NCBI GenBank assembly: GCA_900543025.1
Contig: UQPP01000037.1
Coordinates: 1 to 18,125 of the forward strand
From: an uncultured Collinsella sp.
Lineage (GTDB): Bacteria; Actinomycetota; Coriobacteriia; Coriobacteriales; Coriobacteriaceae
Direction of reading: 5' to 3'
DNA: 18,125 nt
Of this stretch, positions 6,635-14,238 are shown in pieces (within the stretch, counting starts at the first letter, position 1; each line of letters begins with the position of its first letter). Below the pieces are notes generated by a model. The model searched no databases. It saw only the letters and a list, made by a program, of their open reading frames with translations, and was not told the DNA's origin. A program made the position numbers and the translations under genes.

Positions 6635-7710
6635 TAGAGGTCCCCTCCCTTAAATGGGAGCCCCTGCTCGGCTGCGCGCAGGATGCGCTCGTCGATCTGG
6701 GAACGCACGATGTCGTTGGTGGCGACCCAGGCGGCAAAGCTGGCGTTGTCGGGAGCGCCCAGGCCCTCCTGCAGTACCGGCGTCGCTTCGGACAGTGCAA
6801 GGACGAGCTCGTCGGTGGAGCCTGCACCCACGTTGACGCGGGCATAGACGCCATCGGGAAACTCGGTTTGGAAGTAGAGCGCCTCGGCTGCGTGCGGGCA
6901 CGAGCGTGCAAGGATGCGCAAGTAGTGCTCGGCGCCCTCGTAGTCCAGCTCGCGCCAGGCAGCGCTCATCAGCGCGATGAGCGTCCACGGGTCCAAGTCG
7001 CGCTCCGCGTCCTTGGGACGACGGCGCAGTGGCGTGTTGGCGAGATAGGGTACGGAGTGGGCAGAGCGAAAGCGCTTGAGTTCCTCGGCGGGGTATTCGA
7101 GCTTTGCCATGGCGAGCATCGCGGTGTGGCGGACACCAGCCGGATCGTTGGGGGCAAAGTCCAGGCTGCGGTTTGCGGCTTCGAGTGACATACGGTAGCG
7201 GCCGCTAATGAGGGCGCGCGACGCAAGGGCGGCAAGCCAGCGCAGGTAGGGGCGGCGCATAAGGTCGCCCGCGGCCTCGCGCTCGTAGGGGTCCTGCGCC
7301 GAGGCGATCTTGAGCGCCAAGTCGTGCTCGACTTCATCGCGCTTGGATACCAAGTACTGTACGTATTCCTCGTTGGATTCGGCGGTGAGCGCCGTCAGCA
7401 TGCGCTGGGCATCCCAGTTGGTCGGATCGAGTGCGGCAGCCTCGCGAAGCATGTTCTCGGCAGCGGTCTCTTCCTGCTCGGCCTGGGCATCGTCGGGGAT
7501 AAAGGGAATACGGTAGTCGACGGCCTCGACCACCTTGGCAATCAGATGTCCGGCGCGGTCGCGATCGTGCACGATGAGCGGCGCGGGGTTGCGGGTGAAT
7601 TGCTCCATCAGACGCTCTACGGCGGGGCCGTTGGTGAGCGGGATATTGTCGCGGCGCAAGGCCTCAAGAACGAGGCGATGGCAATCCTCTTGAATGGGAT
7701 CGAATGCCAT
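6634..7710 (-). CDS. TPR-like helical protein A, unknown function
   Basis: The protein is 358 aa and soluble, with no signal peptide. It is first in the operon A, B, MurT-GatD. Helical hairpins typical of tetratricopeptide folds are visible at about 84-112 (AAENMLREAAALDPTNWDAQ), 164-206 (RYRMSLEAANRSLDFAPNDP) and 239-272. No enzyme motif was found. It is a paralogue of the following gene. The start is the ATG at 7710, because AAAGGAGG ends 4 nt upstream. A TTG 30 nt further upstream would add ten residues and has no ribosome binding site. TATATA on the - strand at 7753-7748 could be the -10 of the operon, but no matching -35 was found. A chaperone, adaptor or housekeeping TPR protein are all possible. 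Confidence 0.75.
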   Translation of the reverse strand: MAFDPIQEDCHRLVLEALRRDNIPLTNGPAVERLMEQFTRNPAPLIVHDRDRAGHLIAKVVEAVDYRIPFIPDDAQAEQEETAAENMLREAAALDPTNWDAQRMLTALTAESNEEYVQYLVSKRDEVEHDLALKIASAQDPYEREAAGDLMRRPYLRWLAALASRALISGRYRMSLEAANRSLDFAPNDPAGVRHTAMLAMAKLEYPAEELKRFRSAHSVPYLANTPLRRRPKDAERDLDPWTLIALMSAAWRELDYEGAEHYLRILARSCPHAAEALYFQTEFPDGVYARVNVGAGSTDELVLALSEATPVLQEGLGAPDNASFAAWVATNDIVRSQIDERILRAAEQGLPFKGGDL

Positions 7711-8210
7711 GGGGCCTCCTTTGCTGCGGTTAGGGTTCAAATGTCTCTATATAAGGTTCTAGTTTACCCGCATGTGGCACACCGGGGGTGCCGCACTTGG
7801 ACATGCACCTTTGCACCACGAAGACGGATGTCGCACAAATGTCGGCACCTTGGACGACTGAGTGGTATCACGGTGCCGCAAACGGTCGATTTTTGGCGGC
7901 GAACGGGGCGCATTTTGGAGGGGCACAGTCCTGCCCGGGATATGTGGTCAACCTTGATAAAACGTTTGCCCAGCTTGGGAGTATGAATGCCCCACAAGGG
8001 TCTTCAGAGATAGAAAAAACGTTTCATCATTGTCGGCTTTAGGTGAATAACTGACCAACCAGAACGGTAAAATAGTGTTTGTCTGAGCGTTGAGACGTTT
8101 AGACATCGCGCATTGCCATCGCCGGCAACGCACAAAACGGTCCTAACGGAGCCAATCGGGTGCTCCGTTATATACGCAAGTCTAAGAGGGGCTTGTTTAG
8201 GAGGCACAGT
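7711..8210. other. 500-bp divergent intergenic region
   Basis: This separates the TPR/MurT-GatD operon (-) from the Fe-dependent alcohol dehydrogenase (+), and must carry both promoters. Short open frames exist on both strands (for example 7788-8042 + and 7764-7997 -), but none has a ribosome binding site or a recognisable motif. ACGTTT occurs three times (around 7961, 8020 and 8095). TTGCC at 8113-8117 pairs with GGCAA at 8124-8128. No complete consensus promoter could be assigned; TAAAAT near 8068 is the best -10-like hexamer on the + strand. Confidence 0.4.
8144..8170 (+). promoter_or_regulatory. 9-bp perfect inverted repeat upstream of the alcohol dehydrogenase gene
   Basis: TAACGGAGC at 8144-8152 is mirrored by GCTCCGTTA at 8162-8170 with a 9-nt loop, 41 nt before the start codon. 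There is no T tract, so it is either an operator or a leader hairpin. It does not match the Rex consensus (TTGTGAAN4TTCACAA). Confidence 0.45.
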
Positions 8211-9434
8211 ATGGGACGTTTTACCAATCCTCGCGATCTGTACTTTGGTGAGGGCGCTCGCCACGAGGTGAAGAACCTCAAGGGCAAGAAGGCCATCATC
8301 GTTTCTGGCGGCAGCTCTATGCGCCGCGGCGGGTTCCTGCAGGACGTTGAGGCCGACCTCAAAGAGGGCGGGTTCGAGGTCAAGCTGTTCGAGGGCGTCG
8401 AGTCCGATCCGTCCATCGAGACGGTCATGAAGGGCGCCGAGGCCATGCGCGAGTTCGAGCCCGACTGGATTATCGCCATCGGCGGCGGCTCGCCCATCGA
8501 TGCCGCTAAGGCCATGTGGGTCTTCTACGAGTATCCCGAGGAGTCCTTCGATAACATCATCCAGCCGTTCAGCTTCCCTGAGCTGCGTCAGAAGGCTCAC
8601 TTCTGCGCCATCTCCTCTACCTCCGGTACCGCTACCGAGGTCACTGCCTTCTCCGTCATCACCGACTACGCCAAGGGCATCAAGTACCCGCTGGCCGACT
8701 TCAACATCACCCCTGATGTCGCCATCGTCGACCCCGAGCTCACCTACACCATGCCCGCCAAGCTGTGCGCTCACACCGGCATGGATGCTCTGACCCACTG
8801 CATGGAGGCCTACGTTTCTACCTTCGCCTCTATGTTCACCGACGCCAACGCTCTGCACGGCATCCGCGAGATCGTCGAGTGGCTGCCCAAGTCCTATGCT
8901 GGCGACCATGAGGCCCGTCAGCACATGCACGAGGCTCAGTGCATCGCCGGTATCGCCTTCTCCTCGGGCCTGCTCGGCATCGTTCACTCCATGGCTCACA
9001 AGACCGGTGCTGCCTTCGAGAACGGCCACATCATCCACGGTGCTGCTAACGCCATGTACCTGGGCAAGGTCATCCAGTGGAACTCCAAGGACCCGCGTGC
9101 TGCCGAGCGTTACGCTTACGTGGCCAAGGAGATTCTGCACCTTCCCGGCGAGACCAACGAGGAGCTCATCGCTGCGCTCGTCCAGAAGATCCGCGACCTC
9201 AACGACCAGCTCAACATTCCGCAGTCCATCAAGGATTACGCAAATGGTGGCGTGAAGGTCGACGCCGAGAACCCGCAGATGGTCTCCGAGGAGGAGTTCC
9301 TCGCCAAGCTGCCCGAGATCGCCGCGAACGCCGAGCAGGACGCCTGCACGCCGGAGAACCCGCGTGAGACCAAGGCTGCCGACTTCGAGAAGATTCTCAA
9401 GGCCTGCTACTACGACACCGACATCGATTTCTAA
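8211..9434 (+). CDS. Iron-containing alcohol dehydrogenase (AdhE C-terminal-like)
   Basis: This is an NAD(P)H-linked interconversion of alcohols and aldehydes in the cytoplasm, probably for fermentative redox balance. The protein is 407 aa. It has the nucleotide motif GGGSPIDAAK at 91-100 and the metal site D192 and H196 (GMDALTHCMEAY) and H259 (VHSMAHK). The last ligand would be H276 (IIHG) or H273. Compared with FucO-type enzymes, about three residues are inserted between H263 and the final His. GGGSPIDAAKAMWVFYEYPE and KYPLADFNITPDVAIVDPEL resemble the alcohol dehydrogenase half of AdhE more than FucO. The ATG at 8211 was chosen because AGGAGG ends 6 nt before it; an upstream in-frame start at 8160 overlaps the hairpin. 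A strong terminator follows. The substrate cannot be read from sequence. Confidence 0.92.
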   Translation: MGRFTNPRDLYFGEGARHEVKNLKGKKAIIVSGGSSMRRGGFLQDVEADLKEGGFEVKLFEGVESDPSIETVMKGAEAMREFEPDWIIAIGGGSPIDAAKAMWVFYEYPEESFDNIIQPFSFPELRQKAHFCAISSTSGTATEVTAFSVITDYAKGIKYPLADFNITPDVAIVDPELTYTMPAKLCAHTGMDALTHCMEAYVSTFASMFTDANALHGIREIVEWLPKSYAGDHEARQHMHEAQCIAGIAFSSGLLGIVHSMAHKTGAAFENGHIIHGAANAMYLGKVIQWNSKDPRAAERYAYVAKEILHLPGETNEELIAALVQKIRDLNDQLNIPQSIKDYANGGVKVDAENPQMVSEEEFLAKLPEIAANAEQDACTPENPRETKAADFEKILKACYYDTDIDF

Positions 9435-9456
9435 TCGACTCTTGTTATCGTAACGA

Positions 9457-9495
9457 GGGGCTCCGCACGTATCCGTACGGAGCCCCTTTCTTTTT
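9457..9495 (+). terminator. Rho-independent terminator between the alcohol dehydrogenase gene and gldA
   Basis: GGGGCTCCG pairs with CGGAGCCCC (9457-9465 with 9478-9486) and the stem continues past one mismatch. TTTCTTTTT follows. It ends only about 23 nt before the gldA start, so gldA must use a promoter overlapping the terminator or depend on read-through. Confidence 0.9.
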
Positions 9496-9518
9496 AATTA
9501 TTAGAGAATGGGATAATA

Positions 9519-10619
9519 ATGGCTGCAATCTTCAATAGTCCCAGCAAGTACATCCAGGGTCCGGATGAGCTGGCCAAGCTCGGCTCCTATGTCGAGCCGC
9601 TCGGCGCTAAGGCCCTCGTCATCGTGACGCCTTCGGGCAAGAAGCGCGTCGGTGCCAAGATCGAGGGCGGCTTTGCCGAGGCTAAGGCCGAGCTGTTGTT
9701 TGAGGACTTTAACGGCGAGTGCTCCAAGGGCGAGGTCGATCGTCTGGTTGCGCTCGCTCGCGACAACGGCTGCGACATCATCGTCGGCGTCGGTGGCGGC
9801 AAGATCCTCGATACCGCTAAGGCTGTCGCCTACTACTTGGGGTCTCCGGTTATCATTTGCCCCACCATCGCCTCGACCGATGCACCGTGCTCGGCACTTT
9901 CGGTGCTCTACACCGACGATGGTCAGTTCGATAAATATCTCTTCCTTAAGGCAAACCCCAACATTGTCCTGATGGATACGACGGTTATCGCGGCGAGCCC
10001 AGTGCGCCTGACGGTTTCCGGTATGGGCGATGCGCTCGCAACCTACTTTGAGGCCCAGGCGACGCATGATGCCGACGGTGGCACTTGCGCCGGCGGCAAG
10101 GGCGGAATGGCCGGCCTGGCGCTCGCCAAGCTCTGCTACGAGACGCTTATGGCCGATGGCGTCAAGGCCAAGGTCGCGCTGGAGAAGGGTGCGCTGACGC
10201 CTGCTGTCGAGCATATCATCGAGGCCAATACGCTGCTTTCGGGCATTGGCTTTGAGAGCTCGGGCCTTGCCGCTGCTCATGCCATCCACAATGGTCTGAC
10301 GATGCTGCCCGAGTGCCACGGCATGTATCACGGCGAGAAGGTCGCCTTCGGCACTATCGTCCAGCTGGTACTCGAGGATGCCCCGACCGAGAAGCTCGAG
10401 GAAGTCTTGGGCTTCTGCATTGAGCTTGGCCTGCCGGTCACGATGAAGGAACTTGGCGTTGCCGAGCTTACGCGCGAGCAGGCCATGATTGTTGCCGATG
10501 CCGCCTGCGCACCCGATGACACCATGTGCAACATGCCCTTTGAGGTGACGCCCGAGATGGTCGCAAACGCCATCCTGGGTGCCGACGCGCTGGGCCACTA
10601 CTATCTCATGGATGAGTAA
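9519..10619 (+). CDS. gldA: Glycerol dehydrogenase
   Basis: This enzyme oxidises glycerol to dihydroxyacetone with NAD+, or runs in reverse, in the cytoplasm. The protein is 366 aa, almost the same as E. coli GldA (367). It starts with the family signature SPSKYIQGPDEL. The NAD-binding GGGKILDTAKAVA is at 92-104, followed by PTIASTDAPCSALSVLY. The zinc ligands are D171 (GMGDALATYFEA), H254 (AAAHAIHNGL) and H271 (MYHGEKVAFG). Nothing is missing. The ribosome binding site is weak (AGAGAATGGGA ahead of the ATG). The gene lies between two strong terminators, so it is probably its own transcription unit. A shortened paralogue follows. No dihydroxyacetone kinase is in the window to complete the pathway. 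Confidence 0.95.
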   Translation: MAAIFNSPSKYIQGPDELAKLGSYVEPLGAKALVIVTPSGKKRVGAKIEGGFAEAKAELLFEDFNGECSKGEVDRLVALARDNGCDIIVGVGGGKILDTAKAVAYYLGSPVIICPTIASTDAPCSALSVLYTDDGQFDKYLFLKANPNIVLMDTTVIAASPVRLTVSGMGDALATYFEAQATHDADGGTCAGGKGGMAGLALAKLCYETLMADGVKAKVALEKGALTPAVEHIIEANTLLSGIGFESSGLAAAHAIHNGLTMLPECHGMYHGEKVAFGTIVQLVLEDAPTEKLEEVLGFCIELGLPVTMKELGVAELTREQAMIVADAACAPDDTMCNMPFEVTPEMVANAILGADALGHYYLMDE

Positions 10620-10633
10620 ATCAAGCTAAGGAA

Positions 10634-10667
10634 GGGGCAAAGCCAACAGATGGCTTTGCCCCTTTTT
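10634..10667 (+). terminator. Rho-independent terminator of gldA
   Basis: A perfect 12-bp stem (GGGGCAAAGCCA at 10634-10645 with TGGCTTTGCCCC at 10651-10662) has a 5-nt loop and is followed by TTTTT. It lies 14 nt after the gldA stop. Confidence 0.95.
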
Positions 10668-10671
10668 GCTA

Positions 10672-10702
10672 TGGTGCAAAGGGGTAAGGTTTCTTTGCAC
10701 CA
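10672..10702 (+). promoter_or_regulatory. 10-bp perfect inverted repeat upstream of the shortened gldA paralogue
   Basis: TGGTGCAAAG at 10672-10681 is mirrored by CTTTGCACCA at 10693-10702 with an 11-nt spacer. It lies 30 nt before the next start codon. Without a T tract it is not an obvious terminator; an operator or leader hairpin is more likely. Its inner bases echo the adjacent gldA terminator (GCAAAG), so part of it may derive from that hairpin. Confidence 0.45.
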
Positions 10703-10732
10703 ATTGTTGTTTGATGAAGGGCGGATTCTCGT

Positions 10733-11239
10733 ATGGCGCTTCCTATGGTTTACGGCGGTCCCGGCCGGTATGTTCAGGGGCCGGGCGAACTGTCGCGTCA
10801 AGGCAGGTATTTGTCATGGTTGGGCTGCGCTGCCTATGTCTTGTTTGACCAGGGCACCGAGGATCGGCTGTGCAGGCAGATCGTCGATGGATTTCTGGAC
10901 GAAGATCTAAGCGAGCCGTTCTTTAAGATTTATGACGGTCCGTGTACGGAAGGGGCCGTTGTCGAAATGGCTAAGGAAGCCCAGGCCGAGTATTGCGACA
11001 TGGTAGTGGGTATTGGCGGCGGCAAAATGCTCGATATCGCCAAGGCCGTTGCGTTTTATGCCGAGTTGCCGTTGTGCGTATGTCCCACGGCGGCGTCGAT
11101 GGACGGTCCGTGCAGTGCGATTTCCGATGCCGACCTGCAGGGTGTTGCAAATGCGGTCTTTAGAAACGAGCGTAACATGGCCAACGAGCAGACCAAGGTG
11201 ACCAAACAGAAGCTCGTGCAGCTCATGTGCGAGGCATAG
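10733..11239 (+). CDS. Shortened glycerol dehydrogenase paralogue with a large internal deletion (probable remnant)
   Basis: This is an open frame of 168 aa. Residues 1-129 match the N-terminal NAD-binding half of GldA: YGGPGRYVQGPGEL, then GIGGGKMLDIAKAVAFY at 93-109, then PTAASMDGPCSA. The next residues jump to what aligns with the family C-terminus: DADLQGVANA..NMANEQTKVT against the gldA segment EQAMIVADAA..TMCNMPFEVT. About 190 residues are missing, including all three zinc ligands (D171, H254 and H271 of the neighbour). The reading frame is preserved and a fair ribosome binding site (GAAGGGCGG) precedes the ATG. It cannot be an active metal dehydrogenase. Either it is a decaying duplicate or the Rossmann-like half has been kept for another purpose. 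Ancestry is well supported; function is unknown. Confidence 0.8.
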   Translation: MALPMVYGGPGRYVQGPGELSRQGRYLSWLGCAAYVLFDQGTEDRLCRQIVDGFLDEDLSEPFFKIYDGPCTEGAVVEMAKEAQAEYCDMVVGIGGGKMLDIAKAVAFYAELPLCVCPTAASMDGPCSAISDADLQGVANAVFRNERNMANEQTKVTKQKLVQLMCEA

Positions 11240-11270
11240 CTTGGCGCTTGATTGACCTTGTGCAATCGAG

Positions 11271-11298
11271 GCGGCGATAGGCATAGGCTATTTGCCGC
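11271..11298. other. Stem-loop after the shortened gldA paralogue
   Basis: GCGGC at 11271-11275 pairs with GCCGC at 11294-11298, and ATAG at 11277-11280 with CTAT at 11288-11291. There is no T tract. It could be a weak terminator or mRNA end structure. Confidence 0.25.
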
Positions 11299-11389
11299 AA
11301 AGATGCGCCGCGTGTAATTTGCCCGAGGCGTGGGCCGATAGCGTATCATTATCTCTTGCTTGTTTGCACTGCTCAGGGAGGGGCCGCGC

Positions 11390-12643
11390 ATGGCGCAGGA
11401 ACACGATCTGTTTGATGACATTATCGAGATCAGCAAGGGTTTCGACTTTCTTAAAAACCCGCTTGGCGGTGTGACCGATGCACTCGATCCGTCGGCACCG
11501 CAGTGGAATCCTGCCGACTACAAGGAGCGTCCGCGCGGTAACACCATTCCGTGCCTGACCTGCAAAAACGAAAAGAGCGGCTGCACCGCGTGCATGGACG
11601 TGTGCCCGGTCAACGCTATCGAGGTCGAGGAAGACGCCATCGAGATCCTCGACTCCTGTCGCAAGTGCGGCCTGTGCGCCGCTGCCTGTCCGACCGAGGC
11701 GATCATCTCGCCGCGCCTGGCGCCCAAAAACCTGTATGACGATATCGTCTCTGCTGCTACGAGCCACGAGACCGCCTACGTTACCTGCACGCGCGCCCTT
11801 AAGCGCATGCCGCGCGAAAACGAGGTCGTCGTCGCCTGTGTGGGCGATATTACGGCCGAGACCTGGTTCTCGGTGCTGGCCGACTATCCCAACGTGAGCG
11901 TCTACCTGCCACTGGGCGTGTGCGATAAGTGTCGCAACACCGGTGGCGAGGATATTCTGGGCGAGGCCATCGCCACTGCCGAGGAGTGGGCCGGTACGGG
12001 CATGGGCCTTGAGGTCGACCCCAAGAGCCTCAAGTGCCATAAGCTTCGCGAGTACGAGCGCAAGGAGTACATGGAAAAGATTGCCCGCACCACGGGCCTG
12101 ACGGTGACCAAGCTCAACCCGGCGACGGCGGCGCTGGCCTCGGTGACGCAGAAGCTCAAAGCCCATCGTCATCAGATTACCCAGCTGGAGCGCACGCTCA
12201 ACACCATGTGCGGCACCACGACGACCAAGCGTCGCCGTACGCTTACGCACGGGCGCCAGCTGGTACTCTCGACGCTGCAAAACCATCCCGAGCTTGCCCA
12301 GAACATGCAGGTGAGCACGCCGGAGTGCGATTTTGACAAGTGCACGTCGTGTGGCGAGTGTGTCAACGTGTGCCCCACGTTTGCCTGCGATTTGGTGGGA
12401 AGCGGTCGCTTTGCACTGGAGTCCACGTATTGCCTAGGTTGCGGGGCCTGCGTCAAGGTGTGTCCCGAGCATGCGCTTAAGTTGGTTGAGCATGATGCAT
12501 CCAACCTGGTCGTCGTCGATCCCGAGGCCGAGGAAAAGGCCGCTCAGAAGGCCAAGGCCCACGAGGAGGCCGAGAAGGTCAAGGCCGAGGCAAAGGCCAA
12601 GCTCGACAAGATGCTCGACCAGGTGGAGAAGCTCGCGGACTAG
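11390..12643 (+). CDS. Multi-cluster 4Fe-4S protein with a charged coiled-coil tail
   Basis: The protein is 417 aa and has four cysteine motifs. An N-terminal pair holds C55, C58, C65, C68 and C72-Pro, then C90-x2-C93-x2-C96-x3-C100-Pro. A C-terminal pair holds C318, C321, C324 and C328-Pro, then C348, C351, C354 and C358-Pro. The second, third and fourth are standard ferredoxin spacings; the first has a longer gap, as in some ferredoxins. The middle (about 125-300) has no classical ferredoxin motif but carries C133, C150, a CDKC pair (178-181) and C216, which might hold another metal site. The tail from about 379 is Glu/Lys/Ala-rich and predicted coiled coil. An electron-transfer role is likely. 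The partner is unknown; no hydrogenase or reductase subunit is adjacent. The ATG follows AGGGAGGGG. No signal peptide. Confidence 0.85.
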   Translation: MAQEHDLFDDIIEISKGFDFLKNPLGGVTDALDPSAPQWNPADYKERPRGNTIPCLTCKNEKSGCTACMDVCPVNAIEVEEDAIEILDSCRKCGLCAAACPTEAIISPRLAPKNLYDDIVSAATSHETAYVTCTRALKRMPRENEVVVACVGDITAETWFSVLADYPNVSVYLPLGVCDKCRNTGGEDILGEAIATAEEWAGTGMGLEVDPKSLKCHKLREYERKEYMEKIARTTGLTVTKLNPATAALASVTQKLKAHRHQITQLERTLNTMCGTTTTKRRRTLTHGRQLVLSTLQNHPELAQNMQVSTPECDFDKCTSCGECVNVCPTFACDLVGSGRFALESTYCLGCGACVKVCPEHALKLVEHDASNLVVVDPEAEEKAAQKAKAHEEAEKVKAEAKAKLDKMLDQVEKLAD

Positions 12644-12670
12644 TCAGCGAGCTCTATCTCTGCTTCATTT

Positions 12671-12714
12671 GCGCCGCCGCGGTGTCCGGATTCGCCCGGA
12701 TGCTGCGGCGGCGC
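12671..12714. other. Long GC-rich hairpin between the Fe-S gene and ychF
   Basis: GCGCCGCCGC at 12671-12680 is perfectly mirrored by GCGGCGGCGC at 12705-12714. Inside, TCCGG at 12685-12689 pairs with CCGGA at 12696-12700. No T tract follows; instead TATACT (12715-12720), a -10-like box for ychF, abuts the right arm. It may end the Fe-S transcript without a U tract, or form a control structure at the ychF promoter. Confidence 0.4.
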
Positions 12715-12757
12715 TATACTTATACGGTTTGAAGTACCTGTACCAAAAGGAGCTGTC

Positions 12758-13834
12758 GTGTCCCTTTCCATCGGTATCGTGGGCCTGCCCAACGTGGGCA
12801 AGTCGACGCTGTTCACCGCGCTTACCAAAAAGACCGGCCTTGCCGCCAACTACCCGTTTGCCACGATCGACCCCAACGTGGGTATCGTCGACGTGCCCGA
12901 TAGCCGCCTGCAAAAGCTCGCCGACATCGTCAACCCCGGTCGCATTGTGCCGGCGACGGTCGAGTTTGTCGACATCGCTGGTCTGGTGAAGGGCGCTAAC
13001 GAGGGCGAGGGCCTGGGCAACCAGTTCTTGGCAAACATCCGCGAGGCCGACGCTATCTGCGAGGTCGTGCGCTACTTTAAGGACCCCAACGTCATGCGTG
13101 AGGTGGGCCGCACGGGCGAGTTCGTCGACCCCGCCGGCGATGCCGACACCATCATGACCGAGCTCATCCTGGCCGACATGGGCACGCTCGAGAAGCAACT
13201 GCCCAAGCTCGAGAAGGAGGCCAAGCGCGACAAGGAGCTCATGCCCAAGTTCGAGGTGGCCAAGCGCCTGCTTGCCTGGCTGAACGAGGGCAAGCGCGCC
13301 GCATCCATGGAGATGACCGACGAGGAGCGTGCTGCCGCCAAGGGCCTGTTCCTGCTCACCATGAAGCCCATCCTGTATGTGGCCAACGTGGACGAGGACA
13401 TGCTCAACGACGATCTGGCGCCCATCGATGGTGTCAAGCCGCTGCCGATTTGCGCCAAGATTGAGGCCGAGCTTTCCGAGCTCGATCCCGAGGATGCCGC
13501 CGATTATCTGGAGAGCCTGGGCCTGGAGCAGCCCGGCCTGGACGTGCTCGCGCAGGCGGCCTATAAGCTGCTCGGTCTGCAGTCGTTCTTTACGGCCGGC
13601 GAGATGGAGGTCAAGGCCTGGACGGTTCGTCAGGGCGCGACCGCCCCGCAGGCCGCCGGCGTCATCCACACCGATTTTGAACGCGGCTTTATTAAGGCCG
13701 AGGTTATTGGCTACGACGACTACATCGAGCTTGGCGGCGAGCAGGGCGCCAAGGCCGCCGGCAAGCTGCGTATTGAGGGCAAGGACTATGTCATGGCCGA
13801 TGGTGACGTCGTGCATTTCCGCTTCAACGTGTAA
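12758..13834 (+). CDS. ychF: YchF/OLA1-type ATPase with a substituted active-site histidine
   Basis: This is an Obg-related P-loop protein that prefers ATP. It is associated with ribosomes and stress responses in other bacteria. The protein is 358 aa (363 in E. coli). Visible are the G1 motif GLPNVGKST at 9-17, the G3 motif DIAGLVKGA at 72-80, NVDE at 210-213 in place of the GTP-specific NKxD, and the C-terminal TGS region from about 275 (FFTAGEMEVKAWTV, HTDFERGFIKAEV). The start is GTG with AGGAG upstream. At the position of E. coli His114, reported to be important for hydrolysis, this protein has Arg114 (PNVMREVG), with a nearby two-residue insertion. The rest is conserved, so identity is secure. 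It is followed 11 nt later by a small membrane protein, probably cotranscribed. Confidence 0.95.
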   Translation: MSLSIGIVGLPNVGKSTLFTALTKKTGLAANYPFATIDPNVGIVDVPDSRLQKLADIVNPGRIVPATVEFVDIAGLVKGANEGEGLGNQFLANIREADAICEVVRYFKDPNVMREVGRTGEFVDPAGDADTIMTELILADMGTLEKQLPKLEKEAKRDKELMPKFEVAKRLLAWLNEGKRAASMEMTDEERAAAKGLFLLTMKPILYVANVDEDMLNDDLAPIDGVKPLPICAKIEAELSELDPEDAADYLESLGLEQPGLDVLAQAAYKLLGLQSFFTAGEMEVKAWTVRQGATAPQAAGVIHTDFERGFIKAEVIGYDDYIELGGEQGAKAAGKLRIEGKDYVMADGDVVHFRFNV

Positions 13835-13845
13835 GGACGACGCAT

Positions 13846-14229
13846 ATGTTTAAATATGGCAAAAAAGCCGGCTACATGGGCATCGCGCTGCTCGTACTTG
13901 CGGTGATTCCGCTGGTGGTTGCAGCGTGTGTTATCCCCAACATTGGCCCCGAGGTGGCAACGAAGTTTAACGCCGCCGGCGAGGTGACGCGCTGGGGTAA
14001 GAGCTACGAGCTGCTGGCACTGCCAGTGCTCAACCTGCTGCTGAGCGTGGCGACGTACTTTACGGCGGGACGCCAGGCAAAGAACAACGAGGACTCCGCT
14101 GTGATGGCACGTCTTGCGTGCGAGCGCTACCTGCGCAACGGCTGCATCACGGGCGTGTTCCTCAACGTAATCAACGTCTACTTTATGTATTCGGCGATTA
14201 CTGGAACGGGCTTTGGCTTTGGTTTCTAG
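13846..14229 (+). CDS. Small membrane protein with a DUF1648/SdpI-like N-terminus
   Basis: The protein is 127 aa with three hydrophobic segments: about 12-31, 54-73 and 101-119. The loop after the first segment reads VATKFNAAGEVTRWGKS, close to the P-x-HFN-x-x-G-x-x-D-R-W-G pattern of DUF1648, found at the N-terminus of SdpI immunity-type proteins. Full SdpI proteins are longer (about 200 aa with six helices), so this is a short or single-domain version. AAGGA precedes the ATG, and the gene follows ychF by 11 nt, so the two are probably cotranscribed. Immunity or envelope stress is only a family-based guess. It converges with the gene ending at 14239, leaving 9 bp between them. Confidence 0.7.
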   Translation: MFKYGKKAGYMGIALLVLAVIPLVVAACVIPNIGPEVATKFNAAGEVTRWGKSYELLALPVLNLLLSVATYFTAGRQAKNNEDSAVMARLACERYLRNGCITGVFLNVINVYFMYSAITGTGFGFGF

Positions 14230-14238
14230 CTTGTCCTT

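Noticed and set aside
7788..8042. Possible small gene in the 500-bp intergenic region
   Set aside because: Frames on both strands are short, lack ribosome binding sites and show no family resemblance.
8160..8210. Upstream start for the alcohol dehydrogenase
   Set aside because: The extra 17 residues are basic and unlike the family, and overlap an inverted repeat. AGGAGG sits correctly for the ATG at 8211.
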